Assembly (NCBI GenBank): GCA_018882825.1
Contig: VERC01000080.1
Span: 1-9,323, forward strand
Direction of reading: 5' to 3'
Origin: Acidimicrobiia bacterium
Lineage (GTDB): Bacteria; Actinomycetota; Acidimicrobiia; Acidimicrobiales; Acidimicrobilacustridaceae
DNA length: 9,323 bases
In this document: piece by piece, positions 1 through 5,709 of the stretch
Position numbering within the stretch: the first letter of the stretch is position 1
Layout of the letters: each line of letters opens with the position of its first letter
Program-made: the position numbers and the translations under genes
Notes under the pieces: model-generated
The model's input: the letters and a program-made list of their open reading frames with translations, nothing else
Database searches by the model: none
What the model was told of the DNA's origin: nothing

Positions 1-3
1 GAG

Positions 4-825
4 ATGGGCATCACGGACGATCTCTTCGACATCTCCGGCAAGACGGCAGTCGTCACCGGAGGCAGCAGTGGTATCGGACTGATGATCGCCACCGGCTTCG
101 TCGAAGCCGGTGCCCGGGTGATCATCTCGTCGCGCAAGGCCGACGTGTGTGCGCAGGTGGCCGACGAGTTGAATGCACTTGCGGCCGAGTCCGGTCGTTT
201 CAGCGATCTGGAGCGACGACCGGCGGCGATCGCGCTCCCCGCCGACCTGTCGACCGAGGGGGCCTGCGCCGAGTTGGCCCGTCAGGTGATGGAGGTCACC
301 GGGGGTCGACTGGACATCCTCGTGAACAACGCCGGAGCCACCTGGGGTGCGCCGTTCGACGATCACGACGACGCCGCGTGGAACCGGGTCATGGACCTCA
401 ACGTGAAGGGCGTGTTCCACCTCACCCGCTTCCTGCACGAGGCCCTGCGCGCCGCGGCGACGCCCGACGACCCGGCGCGGGTCATCAACATCGGATCGGT
501 CGACGGCATCCACGTCCCCACCCTCGAGACCTACTCCTACACGGCGGCCAAGGCTGCGGTGCACCAGGTGACGCGGGCCATGGCCAAGCGTCTGGGCCCG
601 GAGCACATCACCGTGAACGCCATCGCGCCCGGGCCCTTCCAGAGCCGGATGATGCGGGCCACCCTGGAAGTGGCCGGCGACGCCATCGCCGCGTCGATCC
701 CGCTGCGCCGCATCGGCTCCGACGCCGACATGGCCGGTACGGCGATCTTCCTCGCCTCCCGGGCCGGGGCCTATGTGAACGCCGCCATCATCCCCGTCGA
801 CGGCGGGATGGTGGGCACGCTCTGA
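4..825 (+). CDS. RhlG-like short-chain dehydrogenase/reductase (3-oxoacyl reductase type)
   Basis: A 273-residue classical SDR, cytoplasmic and probably NADPH-dependent. It has the cofactor glycine motif TGGSSGIG (18-25), a basic end to beta-2 (S43-R44-K45) that favours NADP(H), NNAG (108-111), and the tetrad N133, S165, Y179, K183, then a PG turn (209-210). Several stretches resemble, from memory, RhlG, the NADPH-dependent beta-ketoacyl reductase of Pseudomonas: LDILVNNAGATWGA, ARVINIGSVDGI and the segment after the active site. Reduction of a 3-oxoacyl thioester or similar ketone is therefore the best guess; the substrate is not determinable. Length is normal. The start is the first ATG in the window. 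The frame stays open to the left edge, so an upstream start and the ribosome site cannot be judged. It converges on the small membrane-protein gene, 30 bp away. Confidence 0.9.
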   Translation: MGITDDLFDISGKTAVVTGGSSGIGLMIATGFVEAGARVIISSRKADVCAQVADELNALAAESGRFSDLERRPAAIALPADLSTEGACAELARQVMEVTGGRLDILVNNAGATWGAPFDDHDDAAWNRVMDLNVKGVFHLTRFLHEALRAAATPDDPARVINIGSVDGIHVPTLETYSYTAAKAAVHQVTRAMAKRLGPEHITVNAIAPGPFQSRMMRATLEVAGDAIAASIPLRRIGSDADMAGTAIFLASRAGAYVNAAIIPVDGGMVGTL

Positions 826-838
826 CGCGGGTCGGACT

Positions 839-851
839 CTTCGGGCCGAAG
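839..851. terminator. Short inverted repeat between convergent genes
   Basis: CTTCGG and CCGAAG flank one central G, between the stops of the SDR (+) and the small membrane-protein gene (-). A real hairpin would open to a 4-5 bp stem. There is no T tract on either strand. Position is the main argument for a bidirectional terminator; it could be chance. Confidence 0.3.
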
Positions 852-855
852 CGGG

Positions 856-1077
856 TCAGGTGAGGAAGACGAAGGCCACCAGCATGGCGAGGATGAACAC
901 CACCGCCAGCGCGCCGAGCACGCGGGTGGTGCGCCGGTTGGCGGGATGCCACAGTCCGAAGTCGAGGACGTCCTCCCGACTGTGCTTGAGGCGGTAGGCG
1001 TCGTTCGCCGGTGTCCCCACCTTGGGCAGATGCCGCTGCGGTTTGCGCGGCTTGTGCGTCTTCTTGTGGTTGGCCAC
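856..1077 (-). CDS. Small single-pass membrane protein, unknown function (73 aa)
   Basis: Not recognised as a named family. The first 20 residues are very basic and His-rich (MANHKKTHKPRKPQRH), followed by a soluble stretch to about residue 49. One strong hydrophobic helix (about 53-72, starting RVLGALAVVFILAML) then runs to the C-terminus. By the positive-inside rule this suggests a tail-anchored protein with a cytoplasmic N-terminus. The start is GTG at 1077: there is no SD, but TAGGGT lies exactly 6 nt upstream, as at three other starts here, which supports both the gene and a leaderless transcript. It is divergent from the Nudix gene with a 30-bp gap. The basic N-terminus could bind nucleic acid or anionic lipid, but that is speculation. 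Confidence 0.75.
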   Translation of the reverse strand: MANHKKTHKPRKPQRHLPKVGTPANDAYRLKHSREDVLDFGLWHPANRRTTRVLGALAVVFILAMLVAFVFLT

Positions 1078-1083
1078 GGCCGC

Positions 1084-1089
1084 ACCCTA
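1084..1089 (-). promoter_or_regulatory. Putative -10 box (TAGGGT) of leaderless promoter for the small membrane protein
   Basis: Read on the minus strand, TAGGGT-GCGGCC-GTG. It matches the TANNNT extended family of actinobacterial -10 boxes, placed so transcription would begin at or next to the GTG start. No SD or recognisable -35 is present. Confidence 0.55.
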
Positions 1090-1095
1090 GCCCCC

Positions 1096-1101
1096 TACGA
1101 T
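1096..1101 (+). promoter_or_regulatory. Putative -10 box (TACGAT) of leaderless promoter for the Nudix gene
   Basis: TACGAT-GAGCCG-ATG: a TANNNT hexamer with a 6-nt spacer to the ATG at 1108 and no SD, so the transcript should start on or beside the A of ATG. This decides the start over the in-frame upstream ATG at 946, which lies inside the opposite-strand gene. It sits 6 bp from the divergent -10 box. Confidence 0.6.
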
Positions 1102-1107
1102 GAGCCG

Positions 1108-1839
1108 ATGACCGAGGCGGCGCCGACCGATCCGAACAAGATCCCGGTGCCGGCCGCCACGGTGGTGCTGGTGCGCGACGCGACCGACGGTCGACCGGGC
1201 GTCGAGGTGTTGCTGGCCCGACGGAATTCGAAGATCTACTTCGCCGGTGGCGCGTGGGTGTTCCCCGGAGGACGCATCGACGCCGAGGATCACGGTGAGA
1301 ACTACCGGGGCACCCTGTTCGACGAGACCGATCCGCAGTTCCTCGAAGTGGCGCGGCGCGCCTGCGTGCGAGAAGCGCGTGAAGAGGCCGATGCCGTGAT
1401 CTCGGCCGATGACCTGGTGCTGCTCTCGCACTGGATGCCGCCGATGGAGGCGCCGAAGCGCTTCTCCACCTTCTTCTTCATCGGACCGGCGCCCACGCAC
1501 GATCTCACCGCCGACGGTGGCGAGATCCACGAGCTGGCGTGGATGCGCCCGGCCGAGGCCGTGGCCCGTCGCAACGCCGACGAGATCGAACTCATCCCGC
1601 CGACCTTCGTGACCCTGGCCCTTCTCGATCGCTTCGCGTCGGCGACCGAGGCCATCGAGCACCACCGCACCACAGCACCCGATTACTTCGTCACCAAGTT
1701 CGCCAAGGTCGACGAGGTGATGGTGTCGATGTGGGAGGGGGACGCGGGCTACGAGAGCGGTGACGCCGGCGTCCCCGGCGCCCGCCACCGCATCACCATG
1801 CGCCCCGGGGCCTGGACCTACGAACGGAGCACCACATGA
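1108..1839 (+). CDS. Nudix hydrolase, subfamily with an insertion in the Nudix box (NUDT7/NUDT19-like)
   Basis: A 243-residue cytoplasmic Nudix hydrolase, expected to cleave a diphosphate linkage in an X-linked nucleoside diphosphate with Mg2+. Beta strands (about 15-38) lead to FPGGRID (52-58). The second half of the box is REAREEAD (88-95), which has the metal-binding E92/E93. The two halves are about 19 residues further apart than in the canonical GX5EX7REUXEEXGU motif, and the usual Gly after the EE pair is D95. An insertion of this kind recalls the CoA/acyl-CoA diphosphohydrolase relatives NUDT7 and NUDT19; with lipid genes nearby, CoA-ester turnover is a plausible but unproven role. KRFSTFFF (117-124) follows, as in that group. 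The start is set by the leaderless promoter just upstream. The stop overlaps the next gene's start (ATGA), so the two are probably translationally coupled. Confidence 0.88.
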   Translation: MTEAAPTDPNKIPVPAATVVLVRDATDGRPGVEVLLARRNSKIYFAGGAWVFPGGRIDAEDHGENYRGTLFDETDPQFLEVARRACVREAREEADAVISADDLVLLSHWMPPMEAPKRFSTFFFIGPAPTHDLTADGGEIHELAWMRPAEAVARRNADEIELIPPTFVTLALLDRFASATEAIEHHRTTAPDYFVTKFAKVDEVMVSMWEGDAGYESGDAGVPGARHRITMRPGAWTYERSTT

Positions 1840-2636
1840 TCTGGGCCCTCGTCGCCGCCCTCGCGGCCGTGGTGATCGGCGTGTTCGTCATCCGACCGCG
1901 ACTTCGCGGTCTGTTCAGCGGCGACTTCCAGGGCGTCAAGACCGAGGCCTTCATCGCCCCCATCCTGACCCTCACCGTGTTCCTGTGCGCGTTCATGGTC
2001 GCCCAGGCCTCGTCGACGTACCAACGGGCCAACCAGAGCGCCAGTACCGAGGGCTCCGCCGTGCAGTTGCTCTACGAGAACGCCGGCATGCTGCCCAACG
2101 GCAGCGGTCAGGCGCTGCAGGCGGCGTCGGTCTGCTACGCCCGGGCCGTCCACCATCTCGAATGGCCGGCCATGGAGAACGGCGAGTCGTCACCGGTCGT
2201 GGACGGATGGGCGGCGACGTTCAACCGCGAGATCCCGTCGATCACCTCGGGACCGGGCGCCATCGTCGGTCAGGTGGTCGGCCTCAACCGGACACAGTCC
2301 GAAGCGCGGGCGACGAGACTCAACGAGGCGTCACCGCATCTCCCGGTGCTCACGCTCGGCCTCATGATCTTCGCCGTGGTCACGGTGGTGCTGATCCTGA
2401 GTTCGTTCGCCGTGGCCGACATGCGTCGACGGGTGCTCCTGGCCCTCGCCCTCCCCCTGGCCCTGCTCCTCGGCTTCACGCCCTATCTGGTCGAGACCCT
2501 GGAGGAGCCCTTCAGCGGCCTGATCCAGATACGGCCGGACGTCATCACCACCGTCGAGACCAACCTCGTCGCCGACTTCACCGCCACCTACCCGGGCGCC
2601 GCGCTCCCCTGCGATGCCGAGGGCAATCCGCTCTGA
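1836..2636 (+). CDS. DUF4239-like (bestrophin-like) four-helix membrane protein
   Basis: 266 residues with four predicted membrane helices at about 2-19, 39-57, 169-194 and 199-216. An amphipathic, largely helical soluble region (58-168) separates the two hairpins, and a soluble C-terminal tail follows. It contains the sequence [13 protein letters not shown] (222-234), resembling the conserved PFSG stretch after the last helix in DUF4239 (bestrophin-like) proteins; the layout also fits that family. The function of DUF4239 is not established; channel-like activity is only a structural analogy. The start ATG overlaps the Nudix stop (ATGA, 1836-1839), indicating one transcript and coupled translation. 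There is no signal peptide beyond the first helix. It converges on the FmdB-like gene, with a perfect inverted repeat at the junction. Confidence 0.75.
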   Translation: MIWALVAALAAVVIGVFVIRPRLRGLFSGDFQGVKTEAFIAPILTLTVFLCAFMVAQASSTYQRANQSASTEGSAVQLLYENAGMLPNGSGQALQAASVCYARAVHHLEWPAMENGESSPVVDGWAATFNREIPSITSGPGAIVGQVVGLNRTQSEARATRLNEASPHLPVLTLGLMIFAVVTVVLILSSFAVADMRRRVLLALALPLALLLGFTPYLVETLEEPFSGLIQIRPDVITTVETNLVADFTATYPGAALPCDAEGNPL

Positions 2637-2654
2637 GACCCGACGGGTCGGGTC
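2637..2654. terminator. Perfect 8-bp inverted repeat at convergent gene ends
   Basis: GACCCGAC-GG-GTCGGGTC starts directly after the stop of the DUF4239-like gene and overlaps the stop codon of the FmdB-like gene (2653-2655). A hairpin with a 7-bp stem and 4-nt loop is possible on both transcripts. No U tract follows, so it would be an actinobacterial-type or protein-assisted bidirectional terminator. Confidence 0.5.
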
Positions 2655-2877
2655 AGCCGCACATCCCGCCGCAGCACCCACCACCGGAAGGTCGGGAGGC
2701 GGGCGCCGGCGCACCGCCGACGGCCGACGCGGCACCGGTGGAGGCGAAGACCGAGAGCAGACGCCGCGAGCCGACATGTCCCTCGGGACAGTCGATCGGT
2801 TCGGAGGCCTCGGCCATGGGACGACGGGCCTCGAAGGTCGTCTCGCACTCGGGGCAGCGGTACTCGTAGAGCGGCAT
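2653..2877 (-). CDS. FmdB-family small zinc-ribbon protein
   Basis: 74 residues with the family's signature N-terminus [11 protein letters not shown]: the first knuckle is C8-x2-C11. The second half-site is C30-P-E-G-H34, so the usual CxxC is replaced by Cys-x3-His. I recall this CPxGH form from actinobacterial members, so it may be a subgroup trait and still bind zinc. RLLSVFAS (39-46) is typical of the family. The tail is rich in Ala/Gly/Pro and ends in a cysteine cluster (C68, C69, C73), also seen in FmdB homologues. FmdB proteins are annotated as putative regulators, but no general mechanism is established. The start is ATG at 2877, with TACGCT six nt upstream and no SD. It is divergent from the P450 gene with a 30-bp gap. 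Confidence 0.88.
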   Translation of the reverse strand: MPLYEYRCPECETTFEARRPMAEASEPIDCPEGHVGSRRLLSVFASTGAASAVGGAPAPASRPSGGGCCGGMCG

Positions 2878-2883
2878 GGCCGC

Positions 2884-2889
2884 AGCGTA
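2884..2889 (-). promoter_or_regulatory. Putative -10 box (TACGCT) of leaderless promoter for the FmdB-like gene
   Basis: Minus strand reads TACGCT-GCGGCC-ATG. The spacer GCGGCC is identical to that before the small membrane protein's GTG. TANNNT match, 6-nt spacing, no SD. Confidence 0.58.
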
Positions 2890-2895
2890 TCGCCC

Positions 2896-2901
2896 TACCC
2901 T
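2896..2901 (+). promoter_or_regulatory. Putative -10 box (TACCCT) of leaderless promoter for the P450 gene
   Basis: TACCCT-CTCGCC-ATG: TANNNT with a 6-nt spacer to the ATG at 2908 and no SD. It supports 2908 as start rather than in-frame codons further upstream, which would overlap the FmdB-like gene. No -35 match is visible at about 2873-2878, which is the first codon of the divergent gene. Confidence 0.6.
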
Positions 2902-2907
2902 CTCGCC

Positions 2908-4191
2908 ATGGGAGCGAACGATCGGGCCAGAGCCGCCCTCGCCGACATCGACCTGACCGATCTCGACCTGTTCGCCGACGGGTTTCCGCATGCGGTGTTC
3001 GCCCGTCACCGCCGAGAGGCCCCCGTGTACTGGCACGAACCGACGGTGCACACGCCCGACGGTGAGGGGTTCTGGTCGGTGGCCACCTACGCCGACGTGC
3101 TCGGTGTTCTGCACGATCCGACGACGTACTCGTCGGAGACGGGCGGAGACCGACCGTACGGCGGTACGACGATCCAGGACCTGCCGGTGGCCGGGCAGGT
3201 CCTCAACATGATGGACGACCCGCGACATGCGCGGATCCGTCGTCTGGTCAGTTCGGGGCTCACGCCGCGCATGGTCCGCGACCTCACGGACGAGTTGCGC
3301 GGCCGCACCCGGCGCCTGCTCGACACCATCGAGCCCGGTGAACGGATCGACTTCCTCGTCGACGTGGCCGCCGATCTGCCCATGCAGATGATCTGTCTGC
3401 TGCTCGGCATCCCCGAGGAGGACCGGCACTGGATGTTCCGGGCCGTCGAGCCCGGGTTCGACTTCACCGGTGGACGCGAGGCGTGGGAACCCGACGTCGA
3501 GGCCGAGGAACTCCGACAACGCATGACGTCGTACGGAGTGGCGCTCATCGAGTCGAAGCGTCGGACGCCGGCAGACGACATGTTGTCGATCGTCGTCCAT
3601 GCCGAGCTCGACGTTCCCGACGACACCGAGCCGTCGACGCTCACCGATGGCGAGTTGTACATGTTCTTCTCGTTGTTGTTCGCCGCCGGTTCGGAGACGA
3701 CGCGCAATGCCATCGCCGGCGGGATGGCCGCCTTGTTCGAGAACCCCGCCCAGCTCGACATCCTGCGCGCCGACCCTGCGGGTCTGCTACCCACCGCAGT
3801 CGACGAGATGCTGAGGTGGACGACTCCGTCGCCATCGAAACGACGTACGGCCACCCGTGTCGTCGAACTGCGCACGCATCGGATCGAACCCGGGGAGAAG
3901 GTGGTGATCTGGGAAGGCTCGGCCAACCGCGACGAGGAGACGTTCGAGCGGGCCGGCGAGTTCGACGTGCGCCGCAGTCCCAATCCGCACCTGGCGTTCG
4001 GCCACGGCATCCATCACTGCCTGGGAGCGAATCTGGCCCGACTGGAGATGACGGTGCTGTTCGAGGAACTGTTCGCCCATCTCGACCGCACCGACACCCA
4101 CCTCGTGCCGACCGGACCGATCGAATGGACCCGCTCGAACCGCCACACCGGGATCCGCCACATGCCCGTGGTGGTAGAACGACGCCCATGA
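2908..4191 (+). CDS. Bacterial cytochrome P450 (CYP125/CYP142-like group)
   Basis: A 427-residue soluble class I P450 that would hydroxylate a hydrophobic substrate using O2 and electrons from a ferredoxin/reductase pair. Landmarks in order: C-helix region [12 protein letters not shown] (101-112), I-helix oxygen-activation motif AGSETT (260-265, with the E263-T264 acid/alcohol pair), K-helix E300-x-x-R303, and heme loop [10 protein letters not shown] (364-373) with proximal ligand C371. Length is normal for the class. The DDPRH stretch and [10 protein letters not shown] look most like the CYP125/CYP142 steroid and terpenoid oxidases, but placement by eye is uncertain. No ferredoxin or ferredoxin reductase gene is in the window, so redox partners must come from elsewhere. 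The start is fixed by the leaderless promoter. Its stop overlaps the crotonase start (ATGA), so the two enzymes are probably made together and act in one pathway. Confidence 0.95.
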   Translation: MGANDRARAALADIDLTDLDLFADGFPHAVFARHRREAPVYWHEPTVHTPDGEGFWSVATYADVLGVLHDPTTYSSETGGDRPYGGTTIQDLPVAGQVLNMMDDPRHARIRRLVSSGLTPRMVRDLTDELRGRTRRLLDTIEPGERIDFLVDVAADLPMQMICLLLGIPEEDRHWMFRAVEPGFDFTGGREAWEPDVEAEELRQRMTSYGVALIESKRRTPADDMLSIVVHAELDVPDDTEPSTLTDGELYMFFSLLFAAGSETTRNAIAGGMAALFENPAQLDILRADPAGLLPTAVDEMLRWTTPSPSKRRTATRVVELRTHRIEPGEKVVIWEGSANRDEETFERAGEFDVRRSPNPHLAFGHGIHHCLGANLARLEMTVLFEELFAHLDRTDTHLVPTGPIEWTRSNRHTGIRHMPVVVERRP

Positions 4192-5024
4192 CCGACGAGA
4201 CGACCGTGGACGACGAACTGCTGTGGGAAGTGGGCGACGACGGCGTGGCATGGCTCACGCTGAACCGACCCGATGCGGCGAATGCCATCACTCCCGATCA
4301 GCGCAACCGCACGATCGAACTGATGGAGGGGGCCAGCAACGACCTCAACGTCCGTTGCGTGGTCATCACCGCCGCCGGCGAGCGTCACTTCTGCACGGGC
4401 GCCGACCTGCGCGTGTCGCGGATCCCGGTCAACCCCGGTCCGCCCGACGCGCCCGAGAAGGTGCTCGGTGACGTGGGCCGCAACATCAAGCGCGGCGCCC
4501 AGCGTCTCGTCGCCTCGATCATGGACTGCGAGAAGCCGGTGATCGCGGCGGTGAACGGCACCGCCGCCGGTATCGGCGCCCACATCGCCTTCGCCGCCGA
4601 CCTCACCATCGCCGCCGACAACCCCAAGTTCATCGAGGGGTTCGTGCGACGCGGCATCACCCCCGATGGTGGAGGCGCATGGATGCTCCCCCGCCTCACC
4701 GGACTGCACAAGGCCAAGGAGATGATCTTCTTCGGCGACGACATCCGGGCCGACGAGGCCGAGCGGCTGGGACTCGTCAACAAGGTCGTGCCCCAGGCCG
4801 AGTTGCGGGCGACGACCGCCGAGTGGGCGGGACGACTGGCCGAGTCCCCCACCCGTGCGCTGATGCTGTCGAAGTGGCTGCTCAACCGGTCACTGGAGTC
4901 GAGCCGACAGACGGCGTTCGAGGACGAGGCCTGGGCCCAGGAGATGGCCTCCTACTCCCAGGACTTCCAGGAGGGTGTGGCCGCCTTCAAGGAGCGACGC
5001 GAGGTCCGCTACCGGGGCTGGTGA
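4188..5024 (+). CDS. Enoyl-CoA hydratase/isomerase (crotonase) family protein, probably isomerase type
   Basis: 278 residues with the crotonase fold. The two oxyanion-hole regions are present: HFCTGADL (67-74) and the [12 protein letters not shown] stretch (123-134), which would hold a CoA thioester enolate. The hydratase glutamates of rat mitochondrial crotonase (Glu144, Glu164) appear to be replaced by H132 and F152. An acid is present instead at D160 in [10 protein letters not shown] (156-165). Many crotonase isomerases, such as PaaG, carry a catalytic Asp in that PDxGG position. I therefore favour double-bond isomerisation or a related reaction over hydration. The C-terminal helices are present through RYRGW. 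It begins inside the P450 stop (ATGA) and ends 3 nt from the stop of the convergent TetR gene. Family is certain, reaction is inferred. Confidence 0.92.
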   Translation: MTDETTVDDELLWEVGDDGVAWLTLNRPDAANAITPDQRNRTIELMEGASNDLNVRCVVITAAGERHFCTGADLRVSRIPVNPGPPDAPEKVLGDVGRNIKRGAQRLVASIMDCEKPVIAAVNGTAAGIGAHIAFAADLTIAADNPKFIEGFVRRGITPDGGGAWMLPRLTGLHKAKEMIFFGDDIRADEAERLGLVNKVVPQAELRATTAEWAGRLAESPTRALMLSKWLLNRSLESSRQTAFEDEAWAQEMASYSQDFQEGVAAFKERREVRYRGW

Positions 5025-5034
5025 CCCTCAGCCC
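5015..5034. terminator. Inverted repeat spanning both stop codons of a convergent pair
   Basis: GGGCTG (5015-5020) pairs with CAGCCC (5029-5034); a G-U pair can extend the stem to 7. The loop contains the crotonase stop (5022-5024), and the right arm overlaps the TetR stop (5028-5030). No U tract. It is the only candidate terminator in this 3-nt gap. Confidence 0.4.
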
Positions 5035-5678
5035 AACGAGCGACCGGTCAATGACGAGTGCAGCAGGAGCGCCACCGTCTCGATCATCGCCGCCCGCGAC
5101 GTCCCCCGCCTCTCGAACCCCTGCCGGTAGTTCGGCAGGCGATCCATCGCGGCCAACAGCGCGCCGGCAGTGGCTTCGGGATCGAGCGAGCGGGTGAGGC
5201 GACCGGACTGCTGCGCGTCGCGGACCTTGGCCGCCATGGCCGTCATGAACGGCGCGTTGTACTGGCGTCGCACTCGACGAAATCGCTCGTCGCCCTCGTC
5301 GGCTCGCAGCAGCATCGTGCGCAGCACCGCGCCGTGCTCGTCCCAGAAGTCCAGGTAGTCCGACACGATCGCCCGGACGAGGTCCGGTCCATCCGGTCCG
5401 GACCAGTCGAGTTCGAACCCGGCCTGGATGGGTCGCACCTGCTCGACCAGTTCGACCGACAGTGCGAGGACGGCGTCCTCCACGTCGGTGAAGTACTGGT
5501 AGAAGGTCGCCGGGGAGGCCCCGACCTCGCGGGCGACGTCGAGGACCTTCACGTCGAGGGCGCCGTGCTCACGCAGGAGCGCGGCCGTGGCATCGAGCAG
5601 TCGGCGACGCGTCTGCTGCGCCCGCTGGCCGATGACGCGTCCGTCGGTCGCCGTGAGGTCGTCGACGGGATCGGTCAT
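5028..5678 (-). CDS. TetR/AcrR-family transcriptional repressor
   Basis: 216 residues. The N-terminal DNA-binding domain covers about 20-70: helix 1 at RRRLLDATAALLREHG (24-39) and the helix-turn-helix at VLDVAREVGASPATFYQYF (45-63), where the recognition-helix end TFYQYF is the family hallmark. The rest (about 75-216) is a helical ligand-binding/dimer domain with no recognisable specificity, so the effector is unknown; an acyl-CoA or related intermediate would suit the neighbours. The start chosen is ATG at 5678, since upstream codons overlap the SDR gene. It has no SD or -10 box, so it is probably expressed as the last gene of the minus-strand operon, 31 bp after the SDR. It likely represses its own operon and perhaps the convergent P450 pair. 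The operator was not found and is presumably beyond the right edge. Confidence 0.92.
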   Translation of the reverse strand: MTDPVDDLTATDGRVIGQRAQQTRRRLLDATAALLREHGALDVKVLDVAREVGASPATFYQYFTDVEDAVLALSVELVEQVRPIQAGFELDWSGPDGPDLVRAIVSDYLDFWDEHGAVLRTMLLRADEGDERFRRVRRQYNAPFMTAMAAKVRDAQQSGRLTRSLDPEATAGALLAAMDRLPNYRQGFERRGTSRAAMIETVALLLHSSLTGRSLG

Positions 5679-5709
5679 GGTCGTCGGGCCGGTCGATGTC
5701 GTGGTCGGA

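Noticed and set aside
946..1107. N-terminal extension of the Nudix gene from the in-frame ATG at 946
   Set aside because: The extension lies wholly across the opposite-strand membrane-protein gene and its promoter, has no domain similarity, and the start at 1108 has a well-placed -10 box.
2614..2907. N-terminal extension of the P450
   Set aside because: It would overlap the DUF4239-like gene end and all of the FmdB-like gene; its low-complexity Arg/Gly-rich translation is unlike P450 N-termini.
2878..3600. Long upstream extension of the FmdB-like frame on the minus strand
   Set aside because: The extension is antisense to the P450. Family members begin with MPxYEYRC, which matches the ATG at 2877.
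3087..4010. 307-codon antisense open frame in the P450 gene
   Set aside because: Ser/Arg-rich translation without motifs, a typical mirror frame of a high-GC gene.
3483..4187. Plus-strand open frame ahead of the crotonase, suggesting a fusion protein
   Set aside because: It is the wrong frame of the P450, Arg/His-rich, and the crotonase starts cleanly at the ATGA overlap.
5382..5406. Repeated GGTCCGG/CCGGACC stretch as a possible TetR operator
   Set aside because: It lies inside the TetR coding sequence and is explained by the codons of a WSGPDGPD segment; there is no matching copy at a promoter.
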